Of a DNA stretch of 64,000 nt, positions 1-10,132 are shown one piece after another. The notes under the pieces are model-generated. The model was given only the letters and a program-made list of their open reading frames with translations. It was not told where the DNA came from and ran no database searches. Source of the stretch: G965279355 sp965279355 (GTDB lineage: Bacteria > Pseudomonadota > Alphaproteobacteria > CACIAM-22H2); contig OZ257155.1 in the NCBI GenBank assembly GCA_965279355.1, positions 992,001 to 1,056,000 on the forward strand, in the 5' to 3' direction. Each line of letters starts with the position of its first letter. Position 1 is the first letter of the stretch. A program made the position numbers and the translations under genes.

Positions 1-1328
1 CGCCGGGGCGGCGCAAGCCGCACGGAAATCGACAGCGCGTGCGCGGCCAATCCTTCGGCCTGCGCCAACGCCACCGTCGGCATGCCAAGCTTCTTCAGGC
101 CCGCCGCATCGCAGCCGATCAGTGACGTGCGCTTCATGAAATCCAGCACGCCGAGGCCCGACGAGAACCGCGCCGTCCGCGAGGTCGGCAGAACGTGGTT
201 CGGGCCCGCCAGATAATCGCCCAGCGCCTCAGGCGCATAGCGGCCGAGGAAGATCGCGCCGGCATGGCGCACGCGATTGGCCAGCGCATCCGGCTTCTCG
301 ACGGCAAGCTGCAGATGCTCGGGCGCCAGCGCGTCGATCAGCGGTAGCGCCTCGGCAAGCCGGCGCACGACAATGATGGCGCCATGGCGTTGCCAGCTCT
401 CGCGCGCAATCGCGGCGCGCGGCAGGGTTTCCAGTTCCTTCGCGACCGCCGCCGCGACGGCATCGGCGAATTTCGCATTGTCGGTGATCAGCACCGACTG
501 CGCGGCGGCGTCGTGCTCCGCCTGCGCCAGCAGGTCAACGGCGATCCAGCGCGGATCGTTGCGGCGGTCGGCGACGATCACGACTTCCGAGGGGCCCGCG
601 ATCAGATCGATGCCGACGGTTCCGAACACCATGCGCTTGGCCGCCGCGACATAGGCGTTGCCGGGCCCGGTGATCTTGTCGACCGGCGCGATGGTCGCGG
701 TGCCGTAGGCCAGCGCCGCCACGGCCTGCGCCCCACCGACGCGATAGATTTCATCGACGCCGGCAAGATGCGCCGCCGCCATCACCAGTGGATTCAATTT
801 CCCATCCGGCGACGGCACCGTCATGACCAGACGCTTCACTCCGGCGACCTTGGCCGGCACCGCATTCATCAGCACCGAGCTTGGATAGGCGGCCGTGCCG
901 CCCGGAACGTACAGCCCGGCGGCCTCGATCGGCGTCCAGCGCGCGCCCAGCCGCAATCCGGCGCTGTCGCGATAACGCATATCGACCGGGCGCTGACGCT
1001 TGTGATAGTCGCGGATGCGGGTCGCGGCCAGACGAAGCGCCGCCAGCGTCTTCGCCGGCACCTGCTTCATCAACCGTGATACTTCCGCGGGTGAAATCCG
1101 CAGCTGGTCGGCGGTCAAAGACAGACGATCGAAGCGCTTTGTGTAGTCCAGCAGCGCGACATCGCCGCGCCGCTTCACATCCTCAACGATGGCGGCAACG
1201 ACGGAATCGACATTGGTCGCGGACTCAGCACGGTCGGCAAGGACCGCCTTGAACACGGCATCGAAGCCGCGCGCACTATTGTCCAGCCGGCGCGGGCCGG
1301 GCTTCGCGGTGTTGCCGTCAGGCGGCAC
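1..1328 (-). CDS. hisD: Histidinol dehydrogenase, C-terminus cut by window edge
   Basis: Zinc-dependent cytoplasmic enzyme for the last two steps of histidine synthesis, L-histidinol to L-histidine with two NAD+. The frame stays open to the left edge. Family motifs are visible near the C-terminus (GPNHVLPT, then KRTSLIG), and the last readable stretch, AEGLAAHALSISVRLA, is close to the normal end of the protein, so only a few residues should be missing. I place the start at a GTG at 1326-1328, giving VPPDGNTAKPGPRRLD; no ATG fits better. This start overlaps the end of hisG by 11 bp, consistent with translational coupling in one minus-strand operon. Confidence 0.93.
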   Translation of the reverse strand, partial: MPPDGNTAKPGPRRLDNSARGFDAVFKAVLADRAESATNVDSVVAAIVEDVKRRGDVALLDYTKRFDRLSLTADQLRISPAEVSRLMKQVPAKTLAALRLAATRIRDYHKRQRPVDMRYRDSAGLRLGARWTPIEAAGLYVPGGTAAYPSSVLMNAVPAKVAGVKRLVMTVPSPDGKLNPLVMAAAHLAGVDEIYRVGGAQAVAALAYGTATIAPVDKITGPGNAYVAAAKRMVFGTVGIDLIAGPSEVVIVADRRNDPRWIAVDLLAQAEHDAAAQSVLITDNAKFADAVAAAVAKELETLPRAAIARESWQRHGAIIVVRRLAEALPLIDALAPEHLQLAVEKPDALANRVRHAGAIFLGRYAPEALGDYLAGPNHVLPTSRTARFSSGLGVLDFMKRTSLIGCDAAGLKKLGMPTVALAQAEGLAAHALSISVRLAPPR

Positions 1329-1983
1329 GGGCGGTGACCTCGGAGACGCGGTCGATCCACGGCGCCACTTCTTCGTAGCGGGTCTTCAAAGCGGCGCGAT
1401 TGACGATCAGGCGCGAGGTGATATCGGCGATGTGCTCAACCTCGACCAGACCGTTGGCCTTCAGCGTGGCGCCGGTCGACACGAGATCGACGATGCGCGG
1501 GCACAGGCTGAGGATCGGCGCCAGTTCAACCGCACCGTTGAGCTTCACGCACTCCGCCTGCACGCCGCGCGCGGCAAAGTGCTTGCGCGCGACGTTGGGA
1601 TATTTCGTCGCGACGCGGACATGGCTCCAGCTGCGCGGATCGTCACGTCCGGCGAGCTCCACCGGCTCAGCCACCGAGATGCGGCACTTGCCGATGCCGA
1701 GATCGAGGGGCGCGTAGATCTCCGCGTAGTCGAATTCCATCATCACGTCGTAACCAGCGACGCCGATATGCGCGGCACCGAAGGCGACGAACGTCGCGAC
1801 GTCGAAGGCGCGCGTGCGCACGATATCGAGACCGGGCTGGTTCGTGGCGAACTGCAGCTTGCGGGTCGAAGGGTTGTCGAACTCGGGCTCCGGCTCGATG
1901 CCGGCCTGGCGCAGCATCGGCATCACTTCGCCGAGGATGCGGCCGTTGGGCAGCGCGAGGATGAGCTTGTCGTTGGATGTCAC
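1318..1983 (-). CDS. hisG: ATP phosphoribosyltransferase, short form
   Basis: Catalyses the first committed step of histidine synthesis, ATP plus PRPP to phosphoribosyl-ATP. The protein (about 221 aa) begins TSNDKLILALPNGRILGE, typical of HisG, and carries the PRPP-loop-like segment DLVSTGATLKANGL. An in-frame ATG lies upstream, but the sequence before TSNDK is not HisG-like. A GTG at 1981-1983 with a GGAG about 11 nt upstream is the better start. The length is that of short-form HisG, which lacks the C-terminal regulatory domain and in known cases works with a HisZ partner. No hisZ is in the window. It overlaps hisD. Confidence 0.94.
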   Translation of the reverse strand: MTSNDKLILALPNGRILGEVMPMLRQAGIEPEPEFDNPSTRKLQFATNQPGLDIVRTRAFDVATFVAFGAAHIGVAGYDVMMEFDYAEIYAPLDLGIGKCRISVAEPVELAGRDDPRSWSHVRVATKYPNVARKHFAARGVQAECVKLNGAVELAPILSLCPRIVDLVSTGATLKANGLVEVEHIADITSRLIVNRAALKTRYEEVAPWIDRVSEVTARAA

Positions 1984-2044
1984 TTTAAGAAAAACTCCGT
2001 GGAACCGGTCAGTCGCCGGCGCGCGATGCGCGGAACGGCTTGAA

Positions 2045-2526
2045 TCAGACTGCGTCGCCGGTGGGATGGTACGGGCGCCATTGCGTCGGCCATGGCTCGC
2101 CCAGATCGCCGATGCGGCAGCGGATTTTCTTTCCATCGAGACGGATCGCCGCGCCGCCCGCGAACAGCATGGTGACGGCCATACCGTCGCCCTCGCCGGC
2201 TTCGATCTCCATCGTCAGCAGTTCGAGGATGCGTCCGCGATCGTGCGGCTCGAACCCGCGCCGTTTCACCGTTTCGATATTCTCGAACACGATGACGCAG
2301 TTCACGCGCTCGTAAGAGCCGCAGACGGCGAGACCGGGATCGAGCGCCTTCAGATCGTCGACCGCCTCATCGCAGTTCTCCCAGCGGAAACGGTTGGCGA
2401 TCAGGGTGAAGCTGCGCTCGGCGGACTGATATTCGATATCCGACAACGGGATGAGCGCGTCCTGCAGGCAGGCGGCGATCACCCGCAGATCGTCGGCGTC
2501 CTCGGCGCGCAGCTTGAGCGGCTTGT

Positions 2527-2530
<4 letters not shown>
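2045..2530 (-). CDS. DUF2948 family protein
   Basis: About 161 aa, matching the conserved DUF2948 family of alphaproteobacteria (MNKPLKLRAEDADDLRVIAA at the N-terminus, RFRWE and RRGFEPHDR in the middle). Function unknown; soluble, no membrane segment or signal peptide. The ATG at 2528-2530 overlaps the murA stop as ATGA, so it is almost certainly translated with murA. The link to murA and the histidine genes is conserved in Hyphomicrobiales and says little about function. A longer upstream extension is possible but would run through a glycine string inside murA. Confidence 0.85.
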
Positions 2531-3822
<1,292 letters not shown>

Positions 3823-3921
3823 GGTGCTTTTTTCGCGTGCCCTGAAGGGACCCCGACAGGGCATGACTTAGCGAGAAATGACGCCCTAAGTCTAGAGATT
3901 CCAAGGCGCTGGCGCGGCTTT

Positions 3922-4851
3922 TTAAAGGCTGGCGCCGACCCGCGGAGCGCCCGATACCGGCGATTTGAGCGTCACCGCCAACCGCTTCGCCTCGACCACC
4001 AGGGCGGCGGTCAGCGGGGTCATCGGCTCGCGGTGCGGCACGACGAGACCGATGGTCGGGTCCGGCTCGGTGGCCGTAATCGGAATGGCACGGATCGTCG
4101 CCGTCAGGCCCAGCGTTTCGGCAAGCTGCACCGGCATCACGCTGGCCCAGCGGCCAGTGCGCACATGCGAGAACAGCAGGATCATCGAATCCGATTCAAG
4201 CGTCGGCGCCGCGTCGCTGCCGGCGGCGCGCAGACGCCGGTCGATGATGCGGCGGTTCTGCATATCCGGCGTCAGCAGACACAGCGGAATTTTGCCGACC
4301 TCCGCCCAGCTCACTTCATCGCGATCGCCCAGCGGAGAGTCGGCTGCGGTCAGCAGCCGGTAATGCTCCTGATACAGCGGCACCGACTGCACGCGACCCA
4401 GCGGTTCGTTGTCCAGATAGGTGAGGCCGGCATCGACTTCGAGATTCTCGATCAGCGACAGGATCTCGATCGAGGTCCGCGAGAGGACGGTGAACGACAC
4501 GTTGGGATGCTGTGCGCGATACGGCGTGGTCAGCGAGGCGACCATGGCGAGCGCAGTCGGCACCGCGGCGATCTTGAGATGACCGACCACGCCTTTTTTC
4601 AGGGCGCGCATTTCATCGCGCATCGCCCGGGAATCGCCGACGATCCGCCGCGCCCATTCCAGGATGCGCTCGCCTTCCGGCGTGAAGCTGTGAAAGCGCG
4701 AGCCGCGCTGGACCAGCAGCACGCCGAGCGTCTCTTCGAGCTGCTTGATGCCGGCGGAGAAGGTCGGCTGCGTCACGCCGCAGGTTTCCGCCGCGCGACC
4801 GAAATGCCGTTCGCGCGCCAGAGCCAGGAGATATTCAAGCTTGTCGATCAT
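3922..4851 (-). CDS. LysR-family transcriptional regulator
   Basis: 309-aa LysR-type regulator. The N-terminal winged HTH is at about residues 3-60 (MIDKLEYLLALARERHFGRA, then CGVTQPTFSAGIKQLEE), followed by a periplasmic-binding-like effector domain at about 90-295. The overall sequence resembles the regulators usually next to NAD-dependent formate dehydrogenase (fds) operons, but no fds gene is nearby. Neighbours are msrA and an aldehyde dehydrogenase on the same strand, with msrA ending 54 bp upstream of its start. The ligand cannot be told from sequence. OxyR is unlikely because the characteristic redox cysteine pair is not evident. Confidence 0.9.
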   Translation of the reverse strand: MIDKLEYLLALARERHFGRAAETCGVTQPTFSAGIKQLEETLGVLLVQRGSRFHSFTPEGERILEWARRIVGDSRAMRDEMRALKKGVVGHLKIAAVPTALAMVASLTTPYRAQHPNVSFTVLSRTSIEILSLIENLEVDAGLTYLDNEPLGRVQSVPLYQEHYRLLTAADSPLGDRDEVSWAEVGKIPLCLLTPDMQNRRIIDRRLRAAGSDAAPTLESDSMILLFSHVRTGRWASVMPVQLAETLGLTATIRAIPITATEPDPTIGLVVPHREPMTPLTAALVVEAKRLAVTLKSPVSGAPRVGASL

Positions 4852-4905
4852 GCCGGTCCCGGTTCTACGCCCGGACCCGCCGCCGACGCAAATTTCCCGT
4901 CGGCG

Positions 4906-5616
4906 TCAGGTTTTCCGCGACGCGTCTGCCACGGTGACCGGCTTGGCGCGATAGACTTCAGGGATCACCCGCTTGAGATTCTCGATCTTCGGCAGGTCGT
5001 TGATGTAGATATAGGGATTGCCGGGATTCAGGTGCGCGTAGTCCTGGTGATACGCCTCGGCTTCATAGAAGGCGTCGAGCCGGTCGACCCGCGTGACGAT
5101 CGGCCGCCGGAACGCCTTCAGCGCATCAAGCTGTTTGATATACGCCTCGGCGACGCGCTTCTGCTCCGCATCCGAATAGAAGATGGCGGAGCGATAATGC
5201 GGGCCGATATCGGGGCCCTGCCGGTTCAGCTCGGTCGGGTTGTGCGCGACCGAGAAGAAGATCTGCAAGATCTTCCCGTACGAGATCACCTTGGGATCGA
5301 AGCGGACTTCCACGACTTCCGCATGTTTGGTCATGCCGCGGCTGACCAGCTCATAGTGCGCGTTGTCCTTGCTGTCGCCGGAATAACCGGACACAGCGTT
5401 CAGCACCCCGGTTGTGTGCTGATAAACGGCCTGCACGCCCCAGAAGCATCCGCCGGCCAGAACCGCTTTCTGCTCGCCGGACCCCGTGATGTCGACCGCC
5501 GGCGGCGGAATTACCACCGCCGGCTCGGCCGCAAAGGGCGAACGGCCATAAAGAGCGGCAACGCCGAGCCCGGAAAGACCGAGCCCGACCAGAACCGTGC
5601 GGCGGCTGCTTGCCAT
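4906..5616 (-). CDS. msrA: Peptide methionine sulfoxide reductase, probably exported
   Basis: Reduces methionine-S-sulfoxide in proteins. The catalytic motif GCFWG sits around residue 55 of 236, followed by typical MsrA segments (SGYSGD, HYELVSRGMTKHAE, YHQDY). The N-terminus MASSRRTVLVGLGLSGLGVA looks like a Tat signal (RR pair, then a hydrophobic run and a likely AxA site near FAAEP), so the enzyme probably acts in the periplasm or is membrane-anchored; standard cytoplasmic MsrA lacks this. The start at 5614-5616 gives that signal; the longer upstream frame runs into the aldehyde dehydrogenase gene, which ends 8 bp away. Confidence 0.93.
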   Translation of the reverse strand: MASSRRTVLVGLGLSGLGVAALYGRSPFAAEPAVVIPPPAVDITGSGEQKAVLAGGCFWGVQAVYQHTTGVLNAVSGYSGDSKDNAHYELVSRGMTKHAEVVEVRFDPKVISYGKILQIFFSVAHNPTELNRQGPDIGPHYRSAIFYSDAEQKRVAEAYIKQLDALKAFRRPIVTRVDRLDAFYEAEAYHQDYAHLNPGNPYIYINDLPKIENLKRVIPEVYRAKPVTVADASRKT

Positions 5617-5624
5617 GGCCTGTC

Positions 5625-7079
5625 TCAGGTCAGCGGCCGGTTGATGATCTGCGCTTCCATATAGGTCTGCAGGCCCATCGTGCCGTGCTCGCGACCGACA
5701 CCGGATTCCTTGAAACCGCCGAAGGGAATATCCGGCTCGGCGCCGATGTGGTGGTTGATCCACACGGTGCCGGCCTGGATACGGGCCGCAACCTTCTCGC
5801 CCTTGTCGATATCCCTGGTCCACACCGACGCGCCGAGGCCCATGCGCGTATCGTTGGCGCGCGCGACGACCTCGTCGATGTCCTTGTATTTCAGGATCGG
5901 CAGGACGGGGCCGAACTGCTCTTCGACAACCAGCCGCGCGTCGTCCTTGATGTCGGCGACGATGGTCGGCGCCAGGTAATAGCCCGGCTTGTTGAGCGTA
6001 TGACCGCCGGCGAGGATCCGCACGCCGGGCTGGCGTTTGGTGTCTTCCAGAACGTCGAGCACCTTCTCGTATTGCATCTTGTTCTGGATCGGCCCCATCT
6101 GCACGTCGGGCTCGAACCCGTCGCCGACGCGGAAGCCCTTGGCAAGGTTCGCGAAGGTCTCGCAGACCTGATCGTAACGCTTCTCCGGCACATAGACGCG
6201 CTTGATCGCCATGCAGATCTGGCCGCAGTTTGCGAACGCGGCGCCGAACACCTTCGGCATCATGGAATCAAAATCGGCATCGTCCAGCATGATCGCCGGG
6301 TCGTTGCCGCCGAGTTCCAGAGTCACGCGCTTGAGCGTGCCCGCCGCACTCGCCATCACGCGCTTGCCGGTCGCGACCGATCCGGTGAAGGTGATCTTGT
6401 CGACGCCGGGATGCTCGGTCAGCCACTGGCCCAGATCGTTGCCGCCGGCCACAACGTTGAAGACACCGGGCGGCAGGATGTCGCGCGAGATTTCGCCCAG
6501 CAGCAAGGTGGCGAGCGGCGTGTAGGGCGACGGCTTGAGGACCATCGTGTTCCCCGAAATCAGCGCCTGCGCGATCTTGTGCGCGGCAAGGCCGACCGGA
6601 ACGTTCCACGGCGTGATCGCGCCGACCACGCCCATCGGATGATAGTGTAGCGTGAAGCGGTTTTTGCCGTCGTCGCGCAGCACCTCGTCCTTGAGTTCGA
6701 GCTTGCCCATCGCTTCCAGCGAATGCGCGGTGCCCGCCATCTCGCGGATCGAGCCCGACAGCGGCTTGCCCTGCTCCTTGGTGATGACGCCGGCGATATC
6801 GTCAGCGCATTCGCGAACGCGGGCCGCAAACTTGTTCAGGTATTCGCGGCGCTCGGCAAAGGACTTCTGGGCCCAGGCCGGAAAGGCACGGCGGGCGGCG
6901 GCCACGGACCGGTCGAGCTGGTCGCGTGTCGCATCGGGGCAGCGCGCAAAGGCGGCTGCCGTCGACGGGTTGATGACCTCAAACGATTTCGGGCTGGTTT
7001 CGCCCTTGCCGTCGATGGTCTGGGTCAGGCCGCGGTCGAGATCGGCCAGATTGCTGAGATGCGCGGGACGCTGTGACAT
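5625..7079 (-). CDS. Aldehyde dehydrogenase, NAD(P)-dependent
   Basis: 484-aa aldehyde dehydrogenase superfamily enzyme oxidising an unknown aldehyde to its acid. The Rossmann region has TPWNVPVGLAAHK and KPSPYTPLA, the general-base glutamate is in LELGGNDPAI, and the nucleophilic cysteine is in NCGQICMA. The C-terminus has PFGGFKESGVGREHG. Full length, no signal peptide. It lies just upstream of msrA on the same strand (8 bp gap), so the two are probably co-transcribed, perhaps with a detoxification role; that role is inference. Substrate cannot be assigned. Confidence 0.93.
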   Translation of the reverse strand: MSQRPAHLSNLADLDRGLTQTIDGKGETSPKSFEVINPSTAAAFARCPDATRDQLDRSVAAARRAFPAWAQKSFAERREYLNKFAARVRECADDIAGVITKEQGKPLSGSIREMAGTAHSLEAMGKLELKDEVLRDDGKNRFTLHYHPMGVVGAITPWNVPVGLAAHKIAQALISGNTMVLKPSPYTPLATLLLGEISRDILPPGVFNVVAGGNDLGQWLTEHPGVDKITFTGSVATGKRVMASAAGTLKRVTLELGGNDPAIMLDDADFDSMMPKVFGAAFANCGQICMAIKRVYVPEKRYDQVCETFANLAKGFRVGDGFEPDVQMGPIQNKMQYEKVLDVLEDTKRQPGVRILAGGHTLNKPGYYLAPTIVADIKDDARLVVEEQFGPVLPILKYKDIDEVVARANDTRMGLGASVWTRDIDKGEKVAARIQAGTVWINHHIGAEPDIPFGGFKESGVGREHGTMGLQTYMEAQIINRPLT

Positions 7080-7202
7080 AAGGTGCTCCGTTCCTCCAGG
7101 ATCCGGCGCGGTCCCTTATCTCCCGGAAGGGTGCGCGCCAGCGAAGCCCGGAGTATCGGCGCCCGGCGCCCCCACCTCAAGTGTGTTGGGGTGGGACGAG
7201 CC

Positions 7203-7691
7203 CTACGCGCCCTCCTTCTTCATTTCCGCCGCCAGATCTGCGAGCTGATCGAGCGCCGAATTCGTGCCCTTATCAATACCTCCCTCGACATGAGCCTTGC
7301 GCATGGCAACGGTCCCAAACTCATAGTGGATTGTCAGGGTCGTCCTGCCGTCCTTTTCGCCGAACGTGACAGTGACGATCATCCGCTCCGACGAGCCCTC
7401 AAAGCCATTATCGAAGACGATCTTCCTGTTCGGCACGATCTCGCGATAGGTGCCGCCGAACGGCGTATTCAGCTTGCCGTCGGGTCCCGTCATGGCGAAA
7501 CGGAACGAGCCGCCGACGCGGAAATCCATTTCGCACAGGGTCACCGGGTAACCGACCGGTCCGAACCAGCGCTTGATGTGCTCGCATTTGCTATAGGCCA
7601 TGAACAACAGGCGCGCGGGCGCGTCGAACACGCGCGTGACGACGGCTTCGCGCACCGACAGCGGTTCACTTTTTCTTGCGTCTGCGCCCAT
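7203..7691 (-). CDS. SRPBCC (AHSA1-type) domain protein
   Basis: 162-aa protein of the SRPBCC/AHSA1 fold, a hydrophobic-cavity domain. Signature segments are VTRVFDAPARLLFMAYS, KRWFGP and DFRVGGSFRF, followed by YREIVPNRKIVFD. It overlaps the preceding ArsR-type gene by 26 bp, an arrangement very common for this family, in which the regulator controls its own SRPBCC partner. The ligand or substrate is unknown. Soluble and cytoplasmic. Confidence 0.88.
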   Translation of the reverse strand: MGADARKSEPLSVREAVVTRVFDAPARLLFMAYSKCEHIKRWFGPVGYPVTLCEMDFRVGGSFRFAMTGPDGKLNTPFGGTYREIVPNRKIVFDNGFEGSSERMIVTVTFGEKDGRTTLTIHYEFGTVAMRKAHVEGGIDKGTNSALDQLADLAAEMKKEGA

Positions 7692-8049
7692 TGCGCGTCT
7701 CCTTCCGTTTCAGTTCTTTCACGTATCCATCAAGTCGATCCAGGCTTTCGGCCCAGAAGCGGCGGAAGTCGCCGAGCCACATCGACGCCTCCTCCAGCGG
7801 CACAGCGTTGAGGCGCACCGGACGGAACTGCGCCTCCCGCCCCCGCGACACCAGCCCGGCTGCCTCCAGCACCTTCAGGTGCTTGGAGATCGTCGGCTGG
7901 CTGAGATCGAAAGGCTCGACGAGCTCGTTCACCGTCGCCTCGTTCGTCGCCAGCCGCGCCAGGATCGCGCGGCGTGTCGGATCGGCGAGCGCCGAAAAAA
8001 CCCGGTCCAGTTGCGCCGTCTGCAGTGCGGGCATCGCATTACCATCCAT
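7666..8049 (-). CDS. ArsR/SmtB-family winged-helix repressor
   Basis: 127-aa ArsR-type HTH protein. The winged helix spans about residues 12-85: VFSALADPTRRAILARLA, then LSQPTISKHLKVLEAAGLVS as the recognition helix region. No metal-binding cysteine motif of the classical arsenic or cadmium sensors is present, so it belongs to the metal-independent group paired with SRPBCC proteins. The tail is very basic (KRKETRNGRRRKKK). A later ATG (8034) is an alternative start. A perfect 12-bp palindrome just upstream is a good autoregulatory operator. Confidence 0.9.
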   Translation of the reverse strand: MDGNAMPALQTAQLDRVFSALADPTRRAILARLATNEATVNELVEPFDLSQPTISKHLKVLEAAGLVSRGREAQFRPVRLNAVPLEEASMWLGDFRRFWAESLDRLDGYVKELKRKETRNGRRRKKK

Positions 8050-8059
8050 CTATATTGCC

Positions 8060-8071
8060 ATATAGCTATAT
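8060..8071. promoter_or_regulatory. Palindrome ATATAGCTATAT upstream of the ArsR gene
   Basis: Perfect 12-bp inverted repeat 11 bp upstream of the ArsR-type start codon, within an AT-rich stretch unlike the GC-rich surroundings. Position and symmetry suit binding of the ArsR dimer over its own promoter. The assignment is inference. Confidence 0.5.
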
Positions 8072-8110
8072 TACGGCGACGCATCCGCGTCAAGCGTTCC
8101 GGCACGGTGC

Positions 8111-8701
8111 CTAGAAGCTTGAGCCCTCTTCCTTCAGGAACTCGATTTCCTCCGGCGTTGACGGACGGCCGAGGATGGCGTTGCGGTGGGGAAAGCGCTT
8201 GAAGCGCTGGATGATGTCGTGGTGACGGAATGCGTAGTCGACGACCTGCACCCGCCACGGCTCCTGCGGCAGGGAATTGAACAGCGTCACCGACCGCACC
8301 TGATCGTCGATGTCCTCGCTATGCTCGAACGGCAGGTAGATGAAGATGCGCTGGAGCGGCGACAGCATCTCGTCGAGGTTCATGGTCAGCGCCAGCCGCG
8401 CCACCGCGCGCGCCTTGCTGTCGGATGCGAAGGCGCGCGGCGTACCGCGATAGAGATTGCGGGGAAACTGGTCCAGCAGGATGAGCAGGGTCAGTACGCC
8501 CTCCGCTGTAGCGGAAAGCCCGTCAAGCTCGCCACGCGAAGCGGCCACCACATCGTTCTCGAAGCGGATGCGGATCTCGGCATCGAAGGCCGGATCGGCC
8601 CGGAACCACTGCTTGCGCATGGTGCCGCGCTCCGGCTCGCCCGCGTCGCCAAACCAGAAATCGAGAACCTCGCGGATCAGGGATTGCGAATCGCCGCTCA
8701 T
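8111..8701 (-). CDS. DUF924 family protein
   Basis: 196-aa protein matching DUF924, an all-helical TPR-like family of unknown function. Diagnostic segments are EVLDFWFGDAG near the N-terminus, QWFRADPAFDAEI, LILLDQFPRNLYRGTP in the middle and FKRFPHRNAILGR near the C-terminus. No signal or membrane segment. Its start overlaps the stop of a 49-aa gene upstream by 4 bp (8698-8701), so the two are probably one operon with the glycosylase gene. Confidence 0.88.
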   Translation of the reverse strand: MSGDSQSLIREVLDFWFGDAGEPERGTMRKQWFRADPAFDAEIRIRFENDVVAASRGELDGLSATAEGVLTLLILLDQFPRNLYRGTPRAFASDSKARAVARLALTMNLDEMLSPLQRIFIYLPFEHSEDIDDQVRSVTLFNSLPQEPWRVQVVDYAFRHHDIIQRFKRFPHRNAILGRPSTPEEIEFLKEEGSSF

Positions 8702-8847
8702 GCGCTGTCCGGCTTTCCCTTGTCCGCTGCCTGCTCGCGCGCCTTGGCTTTGCGTCGGCGCAGATTCTCGCGCAACGCTTCGGCCTGCCGCTCACGGCGC
8801 CGCTCGGCTTCAGTCGTCGGCCTGGAATTGTTGTCGCTCTCTGCCAT
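8698..8847 (-). CDS. Small charged protein of unknown function
   Basis: 49-aa, strongly helical and charged protein (MAESDNNSRPTTEAERRRER...). It sits between the glycosylase and DUF924 genes: 4-bp overlap downstream, 4-bp gap upstream, which supports its being real. A start five codons earlier (8862) would overlap the glycosylase stop. Not recognised; the composition suggests a small coiled coil or nucleic-acid-binding peptide, which is inference. Confidence 0.6.
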   Translation of the reverse strand: MAESDNNSRPTTEAERRRERQAEALRENLRRRKAKAREQAADKGKPDSA

Positions 8848-8851
8848 CCCC

Positions 8852-9478
8852 TTACCGCTCATTGGCGCCAAACGGCATGTTGTGATGATAGTGCCAAAGG
8901 AAATGCGCCGCCGCCGCACGATACGGCCGCCAGGTTTCCGCGAGCTTGATGAGCCGCTTCTGATCGGGCCGGCTGCGCAGACGACGCAGCCGCTGCATCG
9001 CGACGGCCAGCGCCAGATCCGCCGCCGGCCACACATCGGGCCGGTCGAGGGAAAACAGCAGATAGATCTCGGCGCTCCAGCGGCCGAAGCCCTTGACCCT
9101 GGTCAGTTCCAGAATCGCCGCTTCGTCATCCAGCGCATGGATGCGCTCGAGATCGAGCTGCCCCGAGACGATGGCCTGCGCAATCCCCAGCGTATAGGCC
9201 GCCTTCTGGCGCGACAGTCCCAGCAGCCGCAGATCGTCGATGCTTTTCTCCAGCACGGCCTCAGGCGTGAACGGATCGATGGCCGTCGTCAGACGAGTCC
9301 AGATCGACGCGGCCGCCGCCGTCGAGACCTGCTGCCCCATGACGATGCGCACCAGACTGCCGAAGCCGGGCGGCCGCGAGCGCGGCGGCGGCAGGCCGAT
9401 CTTGTCCAGCGCCGCGGCGATCAGCGGATCGCGGGCGGCGAGCTGTTTCAGGGCGGTGTGATGCGGGTGTCTGGGCAT
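8852..9478 (-). CDS. DNA-3-methyladenine glycosylase II (AlkA type, HhH-GPD)
   Basis: Base-excision repair enzyme removing alkylated bases. The 208-aa protein has the HhH-GPD layout: IVMGQQVSTAAAASIW early, LGLSRQKAAYTLGIA, then the helix-hairpin-helix VKGFGRWSAEIYLLF followed by RPDVWPAADLAL, whose aspartate is the expected catalytic residue. No iron-sulfur cysteine cluster, which separates it from EndoIII/MutY. The N-terminal AlkA domain is short, as in the bacterial short AlkA group. Start at 9476-9478 (MPRHPHHTAL). Confidence 0.9.
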   Translation of the reverse strand: MPRHPHHTALKQLAARDPLIAAALDKIGLPPPRSRPPGFGSLVRIVMGQQVSTAAAASIWTRLTTAIDPFTPEAVLEKSIDDLRLLGLSRQKAAYTLGIAQAIVSGQLDLERIHALDDEAAILELTRVKGFGRWSAEIYLLFSLDRPDVWPAADLALAVAMQRLRRLRSRPDQKRLIKLAETWRPYRAAAAHFLWHYHHNMPFGANER

Positions 9479-9571
9479 GGAAAGGCGGATGGCTCTGCGG
9501 CACCGTTCTTGCTGGATTTCCAACGAAGTCTAACCGGCGCGCCGCCGTCATGGTATGAAAAGCCACACCCG

Positions 9572-10132
9572 ATGTTCAACCTTTCCAACCGCAACCGCCT
9601 CCTCCGCAAACGGCGCAACCCGTGGCATGTGCTGGAGCATGAGCCGGTGGTGGTGACCGGCATCCAATCGATCCTCCAGCACAACCCGACCGACAAGATC
9701 AGCAAGCTGCTGCACTACTGGATCGAGATCAAAGCCACCGGCAAAATCCCCAGCCGCGACATCGTCAGCGTGTTCCAGGTGGCCGGGCTCCTGCCCTATG
9801 TGTGGCTGATCGATGTCGAGCGCGTGCCGACGCTCCGCTTCCGCTTTGGCCTGATCAAGACCCATGTCCACCGGGCGAACGCGATCGAGGCGTCCTCCCG
9901 CTATTTCGACGAGATCGAGCCGAAATCCGAAACGTCGATGCTATGCGACTATTTCCGCCGCGCGGTGATGGAAGAGCGCCCCCTGTTCCGCCGCGGCCGG
10001 CCGATCCTGCCGTGGCGCGGTAATTTCCAGCTGCAGCAGAGCCTGTATCTGCCGCTGGCCGGCAACGGCAGGCAGGTCGACGCCATTCTCGCCATGTCGC
10101 AGTTCCGCGATTCGGCCGGGCGCTGGCAGTAA
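9572..10132 (+). CDS. PAS-domain protein (PAS_5/DUF1488-like alphaproteobacterial family)
   Basis: 186-aa protein beginning MFNLSNRNRLLRKRRNPWHV. The central stretch (LLHYWIEIKATGKIPSRDI, PYVWLIDVERVPTLRFRF, YFDEIEPKS, then YLPLAGNGRQVDAILAMSQF) matches the PAS_5 family, an abundant stand-alone PAS-like domain in alphaproteobacteria, probably a small-molecule or envelope-stress sensor. No output domain is fused. It is divergent from the glycosylase gene, and the tRNA-Thr gene follows 123 bp downstream. Family assignment is from memory of the pattern. Confidence 0.75.
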   Translation: MFNLSNRNRLLRKRRNPWHVLEHEPVVVTGIQSILQHNPTDKISKLLHYWIEIKATGKIPSRDIVSVFQVAGLLPYVWLIDVERVPTLRFRFGLIKTHVHRANAIEASSRYFDEIEPKSETSMLCDYFRRAVMEERPLFRRGRPILPWRGNFQLQQSLYLPLAGNGRQVDAILAMSQFRDSAGRWQ

